NCBI GenBank assembly: GCA_002369495.1
Contig: DFFD01000176.1
Coordinates: 1-16,003 of the forward strand
Direction: 5' to 3'
Length of the DNA: 16,003 bases
DNA from: Lachnospiraceae bacterium UBA3785
GTDB taxonomy: Bacteria > Bacillota > Clostridia > Lachnospirales > Lachnospiraceae
Shown: positions 6,181-14,084 of the stretch, in pieces
How positions within the stretch are numbered: the first letter of the stretch is position 1
Layout: the number at the start of each line of letters is the position of its first letter
The notes under the pieces: generated by a model
What the model saw: the letters and a program-made list of their open reading frames with translations, nothing else
Told to the model about the DNA's origin: nothing
Databases searched by the model: none
Position numbers and translations under genes: made by a program

Positions 6181-9100
6181 TTATACCGTCGGCAGCTCCG
6201 CCACCTTCTTTAAAAATGTAACCATCATCGCCCTGTTGCAGGTTACATTCGGGCTGAACGTTCCCTGGCCGTAACCGGAGGTGATACCGTTCTCGACCGC
6301 CCAGTCAACAGACTTCTTGAACCAGTCTTTTGCCTTCACATCCTTGAAGCTTGCGGATGTCGTCGGTTCCTTGTATGTCCCGGCCACCTTCGCATAGTTC
6401 GCAAGGAACGTCACGATCATCGCTCGGTTGCAGGTCGCGTTCGGCTGGAAAGTACCTGTCCCGTATCCGGAGGTGATCTTATTGGCTACTGCCCACTTCA
6501 CCGCGTTGTAGTACCATGCAGTCTTCGAGACATCGGTGAACTCCTTCGCCGGCAGCCCGCTCACATCCGGCCTGCCGGCCAGGTTGTAGAGGAAGGTCAC
6601 CGCCTGCGCACGTGAGAGCTTCGCCATCGGCTGGAAGGTACCTTCGCCCATGCCGGAGGTTACGCCATTTCTGACAGCCCAGTAGACGGAATCATAATAC
6701 CAGGCGGAAGGATCCGCAACATCCGTAAATGTTATCTTCTGCATTACCGTAACACTGCAGACAGCCGTGAAACCACCGTCTGTCGTCGCCACAGTAATGT
6801 CCGCTGTGCCAGCCTTGAGAGCTTTCACCAGGCCGTCAGCGTCAACCTCTGCGACTGTCGGATCACTGCTGCTCCATGTCACAGACTTGTCGCCTGCATC
6901 TTCTGGATCTACCATCGCATTCAACTGCAGGTCCTCACCCTCGGTCAGCGAGACAGTCGTCACATCGAGACTGACTCCGGAGACGTTCGGGGCTTCCACT
7001 GTCATTTTGCAGACCGCTGTAAAGCCTCCGTCAACCGTTGTCGCCGTGATGTCCGCCGTACCGATCTTGAGCGTTGTGATATTGCCTTCCGCGTCGACCG
7101 TGGCGACGGTCTCGTCGCTGCTGCTCCAGGTAACAGATTTGTCAGCTGCGTCTGTCGGTTCTATAGTTGCGATGAGCTTGCCGGTCTCGCCCCGCTTAAG
7201 CGTGAGCGTTTCATTATCCAGTGTGATACCGGAGACATTCGGCGCCTCGACTGTCACTTTGCAGACCGCCGTAAAGCCGCCGTCGACCGTTGTTGCAGTG
7301 ATGTCCGCTGTGCCGATCTTGAGTGTCGTGATATTGCCTTCCGCATCGACCGTGGCGACGGTCTTGTCGCTGCTGGTCCAGGTCACAGACTTGTCTTCCG
7401 CATCTGCCGGTTCCACCGTTGCGGTCAGTTTGCCGGTCTCGCCCCGCTTCAGCGTCAGCGTTTCCTTGTCAAGCTTGACTCCCGATACATTCGGAGCCTC
7501 GACCGTCACTTTGCAGACTGCGGTAAAGCCACCGTCTTCTGTTGTCACAGTGATGTCAGCAGTACCCTTTTTGATTGCTTTAACAGTTCCGCTTTCATCA
7601 ACAGCAGCAATCATATTATCACTGGACGACCAACTGACTGTTTTGTTCGTAGCATTCTCTGGGAAAACCGTAACTATCAGTGAGGCGCTTTCTCTGACCT
7701 TTAGATTAAGAATACTCTGATCGATCGTAACATCAGTCACTGCCTCTATGCCCACATGAAGCTGCGCGTTCTGAAGAGTTTCATTTCCCTCGTGTATTCT
7801 GACATTCCCCCAGTGTGCTCTGTCACCAGAATAATAGATATCCGTAATCATTGAATCTTCACAGAATGCATACTGATAAACCTTCTTGAGTTCTTCAGGG
7901 AATTTGACAGTTGCCAGACTCCCGCAGCCTGCAAACGCTCTTCTCTGAATCGTCTCCGCACCAGCAAGTGTAAGCACTTCCAGCTTTTCACAGCCGAAAA
8001 ATGCTTCATAAGAAATATAGTTAACTTGCTCAGGTACAAAAACTTTTTCCAGTGATGTGCAATTCTTATATGCTGCCTTTCCAATCTTTGTGAGTGTATC
8101 CGGGAATTCAACCGATGCAAGCTTAATATCATTTGAAAATGCCAGCTCTCCGATTTCAGTCAGGTTTGATGGAAGCCTTACACTTTCCAGCTCCCAACAG
8201 CTGAAAAATGCCGCAAACGGAATCACCGTGAGTGTATCCGGCAGTACAATCGACTTCAGAGATTTGCACCCTGAGAAAGCCTCTGCCCCAAGCTTCTCCA
8301 GCGAGTTGGACATCGTCACAGAAGTAAGATTTACAGAATCTGCAAAGGCTCTATTACCTATCTGAACAACAGAATCCGGGATAACTACACTGATCAGTTC
8401 ATTCTTTTTACTAAATGCGCCGCTGGCAATCTCACTGACATTATAGCCGTCGATTGTTGCCGGAATGTTAGCCTCTTGACCTCCGGTATAACCCGTAATA
8501 GTTGCTGACCCATCATCTTTGATGACGTAACTGTAAACGCCATTCGTCTTTTCCGCAGGCATGGTTGAGGCAAAATGCATGTCTGCTGAGAGGAGATCGC
8601 TGTTACTGCTTCTGTCTATCTGAACCATGCTGTTCCATTCTGTCTCAGTTCCAGCATAGTAAACGTCCGTAATATTGCTGTCTCCCAAAAAAGCCGCATA
8701 ATCTATATGCTGAATATTCTTATTGATGGATACTGTATGGATTGACACGCACTGGGTAAACGCATTCTCCTCGATGACCGATAATGACTCCGGAAAATCT
8801 AATATCGTGATATCATTGTTCCCGGCGAAAGCATCTTTTTCGATTGTCTTCAGGTTTGCCGGCAGTTTAAGTGATCTGAGAGATGTCCCGTCGAACGCAC
8901 TTTCTCCAATCCAAGTCACTGTGTCAGGTATCTCAACACCGGTAATGCTGGTTTGACCTTTAAAGACCGCGTCCTCAATACCAGTAACCGTATGGTTATC
9001 AACTGTTGCTGGTATATGCAGCTCACTTATCCCTTCCAGCTCGGAACACGAATATAAATCAGCTGTACCGTTATCATACAGCCTGAATTCCATTTTTACA

Positions 9101-12100
9101 CCAGTAACCTCGTCTCTCCATGTACTATACCAATTACCTCCAATATGTATAGTTGCCATGTTTGAGGAAACGCTTTTCCCCTTAATATCTGTAATCGTGC
9201 ATCTTATCTGTAATCCATCGTACTCTTCATCCCCCCAATAAGAGTTTGTAGGCCCTCCATCATATTCACGGATTAGAGAATTTGCGGAGAACTCCTCCCA
9301 TTTATATTTCGCCCCGATGGCTGACGCATTCAGTCTAAAAGAAACAAACTGATTATCTCCGATATATATATCCTCAAGCTGATTTAATATTACCGGCTCA
9401 TGGTATTGCTCCATCGTAATGTCGACATTGAAGTCATATATACTGGAAATCCTGATATAATATGTCTCGCCGGCCTCCATCTCCGCGGAAGGAATCGTCT
9501 CTCTCATGTTTTGTACATCAAGAAGATCCCAGTTCTTATTATAGATCTCTGCTGAATAATCATACCATGATAATTCGCTGTTCCTATTCATATAGTATGT
9601 TCCTGTTTCGTTCGGAACAAACGAATATGCGAAACCTGATTTTATCCTCTCAATACCACCTTCCGTAACATTTCCTACTATTGGATAGCCTGAGAACTCT
9701 TTTAATTCTAAAAGGCCATCAAAATAGGACGTCGCTCCACCATAATAATCATAGAATGAAACCTCTACGATATAATTTTCCCCGCTTTTGGCGGTAAATC
9801 TAACCGATTTGTTGCCTGAAATCTCATCAAAACGATCTTCCTCACTCTCCCAATTCCAGAGTTTCTCCTGGTGAACCTTTATCCAAGGATGGATTTCCGG
9901 ATTAACATTATCTATGCTAAATGTCGCTGTGACATCCAGTTCTTTATCAGAATGAACTCTATAATAATAGTGTTCGCCTTCCGCTAAGGTGAAAGTGTGT
10001 GAACCAGGAACAGAAATCTCACCATCTACAGTTGGGGAAGCCATCTTGATTGTGATATTCGATTTATTATAAGATTTTTTTATCCCCGCCCCGACATAAT
10101 ATGTCTTACCTGGTGTAAGATTATAGAATGCTTCATGTCTTACATCTGTGTATGGAGATATACGTTCCCACTCTTCATCATAAAGAAATAGATTAATGTC
10201 ATCAGGAGATTCAGGCCTATACAGTGCTGCTGTCGGTGTAAATGAGTAACACGAAAACTGGCCATCAATCACTTCCTCTGTTGAGTTCTTATCAGCTTCA
10301 AGCGATCCGGCAAGGACCGCTTTTTTCCAGGACACTTCAATTGTCCCTGAATAAGTTTCATCGCCATCAACGCCAAGAAAATATCTTTTTCCTGCCTCCA
10401 ATTCTTCGACCGAATTACTTATGGATTCAATATAATTAAACCTGCTATCATATAGGTCTAGACTGACGTAAATATCACTTTGGGCAAATAATTCAAAGAT
10501 GTAACGTTGGGTCACGTCCGGTTCAATCATGTAAAAAATCTCGTCCTTTTCTATTTGAAGCTCCAAGGACTCTCCGAGTGAAATCGTCTTTGCCGTTTTG
10601 CACGATACAGTAACCTCTCCACAATCTTCGGAAGATTGATAACAAATGCCAAGATAATATGTCTCTCCGCCTGTCAGTTCACTTCCTATTCTGAAAGAAT
10701 CATATTCAATCTCCTCAAAAACCGAGTCATACAGAGTGCACGAGATATAACCGCCATACGAGCTATCTGTTTCACTGTGTGATTCAAAGACATATACTTG
10801 AGTTTCAGTCGGTTTAATTTCGTAATAGAACGTTTCTCCCTCTCCCACATAATTTGTCACGATATCACCATTCTTAAGCTCCACCGCGTCATTAAGAAAT
10901 GGATATTGTTCTTTCACGTCAACAGATGTGCAGGACACTTCAATATGACTGGAGGGTGAATCACTATTGTCAAAAACACAAAGATAATAAGTCTCTCCGC
11001 CGCTTAAGGCTTCCTCAAACGGAAAACTATAATGGGAAGCACCATATAAAGTATACCCATACAGTGCAACACAGGGCTCATCTGAACCAGATGCGTTGAA
11101 CCTATAAATACTGGTCTCAGCAGGTCTAATCACATAATAAGCTTCTTCACCCTGATTTAGTTCTACAGTCACAGTATCCCCGAGTGATAATACGTCTAAT
11201 TCTTTTGACGCCATTTTTATTGTAAGATTCTGCCGCTCATAAGATTCAGGAATTTGAATTATGATATGACTTGTCTCACCAGCTCCCATGGGATAGACAC
11301 TCGTATTCTGTATATCTCTCGAATAAATTCTATCCCAATCTTCATCGTAAACACAATAATCAACATCACTTCCGCCATCTGATTCGATTGTATAGATGCC
11401 AGTTTCTTCTGGAGTAAATGTGTATGATAATGCCTGGCCCTTAACATTCTTTGCTGTTATACTTTTATTTTCTTCCAGCGTTCCGGCACTAATCGGACTA
11501 TTACAGGATACTTCAACGGATCCGGAATTTCCTTCATCATAAAAACTAACACCTAAATAATATGTTTCCCCCGCTCTCAGTAATGAATTCAGTCGGATTC
11601 CATCACTAGAAATCATCTCATAGAAATCATCATCATACAAAGCGCAATATGTATCATATGTGCTGTTTATTTCAAAGGAATATACATTTGTCTCAGCAGG
11701 TTCAATTACATAGTAAACCATCTCTCCGTTTCCTGCATCAGCTGTTACAGTATCCCCAACAGCGATGTCCCCAACAATGCTGCCAAAAGTTTTACAGGAC
11801 ACTTCAAACGATCCAGAACTCGATTCGGAATAAAATCTAACTCCAAGATAATAAATTGACCCCTCTGTCAATTCTGTTGTGAGCCGGAAGTTGGATCCTT
11901 CTCCGCCATCATCATCAGAATCTATCTCTTCAAAACTAGAATTGTACAGAACGCAATAGGTGTCGTCAGAACTATGAGCTTCGAAAATAAATACGGTAGT
12001 CTCAGCAGGTTTGAACACATAGTAAATTGTTTCTCCCTCTCCCACATTAGCCGTCACTATATCCCCAGATTTTATCTCAATTGCATCACCGAAAGAAGCC

Positions 12101-12696
12101 CCAACCATTTCAGGCTTCCCCTCACCGGTAAGAATCTCTGCATCCGATTCTCCTGAATCCTCAGTTCTTTTTTGCAGTTCCTCTACTGTTTCCTCAGAAA
12201 TCTCCGCCGTTTCTGATGTGACCTCTTCATTCTTCCCAGGAGTCTCTGCGGTTTCCTCAGTTTCAGCTTGAACTTCTGCTTCCACTTCAACCTCATCGAA
12301 AACCTCTGTGGTTTCTAATGCCTCGTCCGTGGACTCCTCTGTAGTTCCTACAGGCTCCTCTTCAGTCTCATGGAATACATCTACAGCCTCCTCAGGCTCC
12401 TCTTCAGTCTCATGGAATACATCTACAGCCTCCTCAGGCTCGTCCAGTTCTTCCTGATTGTCCGGTTCAGAATCCTCTTCCTGCACTTCTTCCTGCACGT
12501 CTTCCTGCACCTCTTCCGCACTTTCAGTCTCTGTCACTTCAGGCAGAATTTCAACCGCACTATCATTCAATATATCCTCCGCTCCAATTACAGGCTCGGA
12601 AGTGATCTCCGCCGCCATTACAGACGTTGCTCCGTTTGACGCAATCATCACCGCTGCCAGAACAATCGCCGTCAGTTGCTTCACTTGTTTCTTCAT
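6181..12696 (-). CDS. Giant SLH-anchored surface protein with PPC-like, BspA LRR and Big_2 modules
   Basis: This complete 2171-residue exported protein begins with a signal peptide (1-29: MKKQVKQLTA, hydrophobic core, MAAE). It continues with an acidic Glu/Thr/Val stalk (30-198). Nine beta-sandwich modules resembling PPC domains (203-1097) follow, most with A/P-E-T-x-x-Y-x-F and G-x-x-Y-Y-L-G motifs. Then come an Ig-like module (1098-1187, W1133/C1166), BspA-type leucine-rich repeats of about 23 residues in two blocks (about 1220-1375 and 1405-1650, each ending in D-I/V-Y-Y-x-G...W), four Big_2 Ig domains of 84 residues (1653-1985) and three SLH domains (1987-2171). SLH domains hold proteins to secondary wall polymers; BspA repeats are known in adhesins. 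GGGAGG lies six bases before the ATG. It seems to be a single-gene unit ended by a strong terminator. The middle of the gene is unusually A+T-rich. Binding partner unknown. Confidence 0.93.
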   Translation of the reverse strand: MKKQVKQLTAIVLAAVMIASNGATSVMAAEITSEPVIGAEDILNDSAVEILPEVTETESAEEVQEDVQEEVQEEDSEPDNQEELDEPEEAVDVFHETEEEPEEAVDVFHETEEEPVGTTEESTDEALETTEVFDEVEVEAEVQAETEETAETPGKNEEVTSETAEISEETVEELQKRTEDSGESDAEILTGEGKPEMVGASFGDAIEIKSGDIVTANVGEGETIYYVFKPAETTVFIFEAHSSDDTYCVLYNSSFEEIDSDDDGGEGSNFRLTTELTEGSIYYLGVRFYSESSSGSFEVSCKTFGSIVGDIAVGDTVTADAGNGEMVYYVIEPAETNVYSFEINSTYDTYCALYDDDFYEMISSDGIRLNSLLRAGETYYLGVSFYDEGNSGSVEVSCNSPISAGTLEENKSITAKNVKGQALSYTFTPEETGIYTIESDGGSDVDYCVYDEDWDRIYSRDIQNTSVYPMGAGETSHIIIQIPESYERQNLTIKMASKELDVLSLGDTVTVELNQGEEAYYVIRPAETSIYRFNASGSDEPCVALYGYTLYGASHYSFPFEEALSGGETYYLCVFDNSDSPSSHIEVSCTSVDVKEQYPFLNDAVELKNGDIVTNYVGEGETFYYEIKPTETQVYVFESHSETDSSYGGYISCTLYDSVFEEIEYDSFRIGSELTGGETYYLGICYQSSEDCGEVTVSCKTAKTISLGESLELQIEKDEIFYMIEPDVTQRYIFELFAQSDIYVSLDLYDSRFNYIESISNSVEELEAGKRYFLGVDGDETYSGTIEVSWKKAVLAGSLEADKNSTEEVIDGQFSCYSFTPTAALYRPESPDDINLFLYDEEWERISPYTDVRHEAFYNLTPGKTYYVGAGIKKSYNKSNITIKMASPTVDGEISVPGSHTFTLAEGEHYYYRVHSDKELDVTATFSIDNVNPEIHPWIKVHQEKLWNWESEEDRFDEISGNKSVRFTAKSGENYIVEVSFYDYYGGATSYFDGLLELKEFSGYPIVGNVTEGGIERIKSGFAYSFVPNETGTYYMNRNSELSWYDYSAEIYNKNWDLLDVQNMRETIPSAEMEAGETYYIRISSIYDFNVDITMEQYHEPVILNQLEDIYIGDNQFVSFRLNASAIGAKYKWEEFSANSLIREYDGGPTNSYWGDEEYDGLQIRCTITDIKGKSVSSNMATIHIGGNWYSTWRDEVTGVKMEFRLYDNGTADLYSCSELEGISELHIPATVDNHTVTGIEDAVFKGQTSITGVEIPDTVTWIGESAFDGTSLRSLKLPANLKTIEKDAFAGNNDITILDFPESLSVIEENAFTQCVSIHTVSINKNIQHIDYAAFLGDSNITDVYYAGTETEWNSMVQIDRSSNSDLLSADMHFASTMPAEKTNGVYSYVIKDDGSATITGYTGGQEANIPATIDGYNVSEIASGAFSKKNELISVVIPDSVVQIGNRAFADSVNLTSVTMSNSLEKLGAEAFSGCKSLKSIVLPDTLTVIPFAAFFSCWELESVRLPSNLTEIGELAFSNDIKLASVEFPDTLTKIGKAAYKNCTSLEKVFVPEQVNYISYEAFFGCEKLEVLTLAGAETIQRRAFAGCGSLATVKFPEELKKVYQYAFCEDSMITDIYYSGDRAHWGNVRIHEGNETLQNAQLHVGIEAVTDVTIDQSILNLKVRESASLIVTVFPENATNKTVSWSSSDNMIAAVDESGTVKAIKKGTADITVTTEDGGFTAVCKVTVEAPNVSGVKLDKETLTLKRGETGKLTATVEPADAEDKSVTWTSSDKTVATVDAEGNITTLKIGTADITATTVDGGFTAVCKVTVEAPNVSGITLDNETLTLKRGETGKLIATIEPTDAADKSVTWSSSDETVATVDAEGNITTLKIGTADITATTVDGGFTAVCKMTVEAPNVSGVSLDVTTVSLTEGEDLQLNAMVDPEDAGDKSVTWSSSDPTVAEVDADGLVKALKAGTADITVATTDGGFTAVCSVTVMQKITFTDVADPSAWYYDSVYWAVRNGVTSGMGEGTFQPMAKLSRAQAVTFLYNLAGRPDVSGLPAKEFTDVSKTAWYYNAVKWAVANKITSGYGTGTFQPNATCNRAMIVTFLANYAKVAGTYKEPTTSASFKDVKAKDWFKKSVDWAVENGITSGYGQGTFSPNVTCNRAMMVTFLKKVAELPTV
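6184..6738 (-). other. Triple SLH cell-wall anchor region
   Basis: Three repeats open with FTDV (1990), FTDV (2053) and FKDV (2117), continue W-Y/F-x-x-x-V-x-W-A-V and G-x-G-T-F-x-P, and end in SRAQ, NRAM and NRAM followed by VTFL. This is the C-terminal S-layer homology anchor. The classic TRAE motif is not kept in any copy. Confidence 0.9.
6985..7488 (-). repeat. Two near-identical tandem Big_2 Ig-domain units
   Basis: Residues 1737-1820 and 1821-1904 of the giant protein are two 84-residue copies differing at 10 positions by my count (about 88% identical). The flanking Big_2 copies on both sides are clearly more divergent. This points to a recent duplication of one 252-base unit. Confidence 0.9.
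12351..12434 (-). repeat. Perfect 42-base tandem duplication in the acidic stalk
   Basis: The unit 12351-12392 is repeated base for base at 12393-12434, with seven more matching bases after it. Each copy codes PEEAVDVFHETEEE (14 residues), so the frame is kept. Next to it (about 12474-12515) shorter units coding VQEE/VQED repeat. Perfect identity suggests a very recent or actively variable repeat. Confidence 0.95.
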
Positions 12697-12755
12697 TTTT
12701 TCCTCCCATAATACTGTAAGATATTAAGCGTCTTTACGTCACATATTTATTCTGT

Positions 12756-12996
12756 TTATTTATGTTTTTCTCCACCTCCCCTCAAAGTCCTGCCATCTTT
12801 TCTCCCGTCAAAGAATTTATCCAACACTTTCTGAAACACCGGATCTGCATCCGCAGCAAGAGAAAATAATGTCATAGAAGATCTAATCTTCATGTTGTCC
12901 AGCCTCCTCCAGACTCTGTATTATTTCTTCCAGAGCGATCTGATATGACTGCTTGTGCGCGTTGACAAATCTGAAAAGGTCTATTGCAGTATTCAT
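12756..12996 (-). pseudogene. DUF1810-family remnant with internal deletion and frameshift
   Basis: Two overlapping small frames share the two ends of one family. The first (12996 to 12883, 37 codons, AGGAGA upstream) reads DLFRFVNAHKQSYQIALEEI, like the DUF1810 N terminus. The second (12893 to 12756, 45 codons) reads MKIRSSMTLF and then VFQKVLDKFFDG, like its C terminus; in that frame the codons before it read LDN, which fits the family too. DUF1810 proteins are usually about 140 residues, and the conserved middle with HWMW and FPQ is absent. I infer a deletion of about 60-75 codons together with a frame change. The function of the intact family is not well established. Family recognition is from memory of its motifs, not a search. 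Confidence 0.7.
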
Positions 12997-13056
12997 CCCA
13001 ATCTCCTTTCAGATACCCCATCATAAAAAGCTCAACATCTTTCAGCGTCTTATCTG

Positions 13057-13084
13057 ATTATACCACTCTCTGATTCCATGCCAA
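13057..13084 (-). promoter_or_regulatory. Sigma-A promoter upstream of the DUF1810 remnant
   Basis: On the minus strand TTGGCA (5/6) is followed after 16 bases by a perfect TATAAT preceded by TGG (extended -10). The start would be near 13050, some 54 bases before the first remnant ATG. I see no terminator between here and the giant surface-protein gene at 12696 and no comparable promoter closer to it, so this one may drive that gene as well. Confidence 0.65.
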
Positions 13085-13160
13085 ATAGAAAAATCCATTT
13101 TTTCCTTGTTCCCTCACCTGTACACCCTTTAAATCGTCATTGCAGGGACCAGGCGCAGAA

Positions 13161-13292
13161 TTAAGCTGAGCGCCTTCTCAAGAGCTCTTTTACAATAATC
13201 CCCGCTCCAATCAGGCACGCTGCGCCTAAGACAAAGATCAAGGCCCTGGCAGTTCCCCGACCGCTTGCCTCACCATCAAAGTCTCCTTTCAC
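13161..13292 (-). CDS. Possible 43-residue single-pass membrane peptide
   Basis: A GTG-started frame codes MKGDFDGEASGRG, then a hydrophobic helix (about residues 16-34, ALIFVLGAACLIGAGIIV), then KELLRRRSA. The positive end suggests a cytoplasmic C terminus. Its GTG overlaps the TGA of the displaced C-terminal frame of the upstream regulator (GTGA), a layout typical of translationally coupled genes. The ribosome binding site is weak (AGAAAGG directly before GTG). No family recognised. It could also be a chance frame. Confidence 0.4.
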   Translation of the reverse strand: MKGDFDGEASGRGTARALIFVLGAACLIGAGIIVKELLRRRSA

Positions 13293-13438
13293 CCTTTCTC
13301 TCTCAGCATCTCCTCATACCACCTCTCCCTCTCCCCTCCCCCAATCGCCCTGTTCTCAAACGCCATGGAGAGATAATCGTAAATCAGCGCCGCCGTCCCG
13401 CGCTCCCGGATCAGGATCACCCGCATCGCAAACTCGCC
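13289..13438 (-). pseudogene. Displaced C-terminal fragment of the XRE regulator
   Basis: This 49-codon frame reads GEFAMRVILIRERG and goes on through YDYLSMAFEN to WYEEMLREKG before TGA. It has no start or ribosome binding site of its own. It joins smoothly to the regulator upstream if one base is restored, for example one G in the GGCCGGGCG run near 13436-13444, giving IFRIIGR-GEFAMRV. Joined, the protein would be about 208 residues. A sequencing error or a true frameshift are both possible. Confidence 0.6.
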
Positions 13439-13914
13439 CGGCCGATGATCCTGAAAATCTCCTCCCCGCTCACCGTCCCGAAAACCGTCACCTCGCCCTG
13501 CCGCACACCTTCGCTGATCGCCGCCAGGAGGTGCACCGACACGGTCAGATTGCCTGACAGGAGCTTCTGCGGCTCATTTCCCTGCACGAGGTCCGGGAGC
13601 TCCGCCTCCGGCCGCCGGACGCGCAGGCTCCCCACGGGAGTCGTGAGCAGCTTCTCGATCGCCATCATCCCCCGGTAGCGGTACTCGCCGAGCTGGTCGA
13701 TGATGTAGGCCTCCTCAAGGCGCTCGCCCTCATCGTGGTTCAGGTGAAGCACCTCCGCGAGCCGCCGGACCGTTTGGATGTCGGCGGGGAGGCGCGACCC
13801 GTTCTTGTATTTGAAAAATGCAGACCTCGACACACCCGCACCGCGCGTCACCTCCTCGATTGGGAGGTCCCGCGTGTCCATGATGCCGGCAAGCTCGGCT
13901 GAGAATTTTCCCAT
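13417..13914 (-). CDS. XRE-type helix-turn-helix transcriptional regulator (frameshifted end)
   Basis: The frame codes 165 residues. Residues 4-60 form a helix-turn-helix of the XRE/Cro type: LPIEEVTRGAGVSRSAFF is the turn region, then YKNGSRLPADIQTVRRLAEVL. The rest is a mixed alpha/beta region, probably ligand binding or dimerising, that is cut off by an ill-fitting tail (RASLRCG) because the original C terminus continues in another frame. GAGGAG lies 7 bases before the ATG. The A+T-rich stretch 13940-14010 upstream probably holds its promoter, though I cannot fix the hexamers. Target genes are unknown; adjacent candidates are the small membrane peptide or the AAA+ gene. Confidence 0.8.
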   Translation of the reverse strand: MGKFSAELAGIMDTRDLPIEEVTRGAGVSRSAFFKYKNGSRLPADIQTVRRLAEVLHLNHDEGERLEEAYIIDQLGEYRYRGMMAIEKLLTTPVGSLRVRRPEAELPDLVQGNEPQKLLSGNLTVSVHLLAAISEGVRQGEVTVFGTVSGEEIFRIIGRASLRCG

Positions 13915-14020
13915 GTCCGTCTCCTCTTTTGTGATGAAAAAGTCTCTTCCTATAATAATACATATTTTTAATAATTTCTATTAATATTTGTGTATATTTT
14001 AAATACGCGCAAACCCGCAG

Positions 14021-14063
14021 GGGACGGTTCCAGGCGGACCCGCAGGTCCACAAGAACCGTCCC
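14021..14063 (-). repeat. REP-like GGGACGGTTC palindrome
   Basis: GGGACGGTTC and GAACCGTCCC form a perfect 10-bp outer stem. Inside it GGACC and GGTCC form a second stem around a 4-base loop. It lies between the AAA+ gene stop and the regulator gene. Hairpins with this GGGACGGTTC core are, as I recall, dispersed repeats in many Clostridia. It is not followed by a T run, so it is not a typical terminator. Confidence 0.6.
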
Positions 14064-14084
14064 TGGGAACCATCCCTCCCGTCC

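Noticed and set aside
6767..7720. 317-codon open frame on the + strand
   Set aside because: It is antisense to the Big_2 repeats; its periodic Ser/Val-rich translation simply mirrors the repeat period of the real gene.
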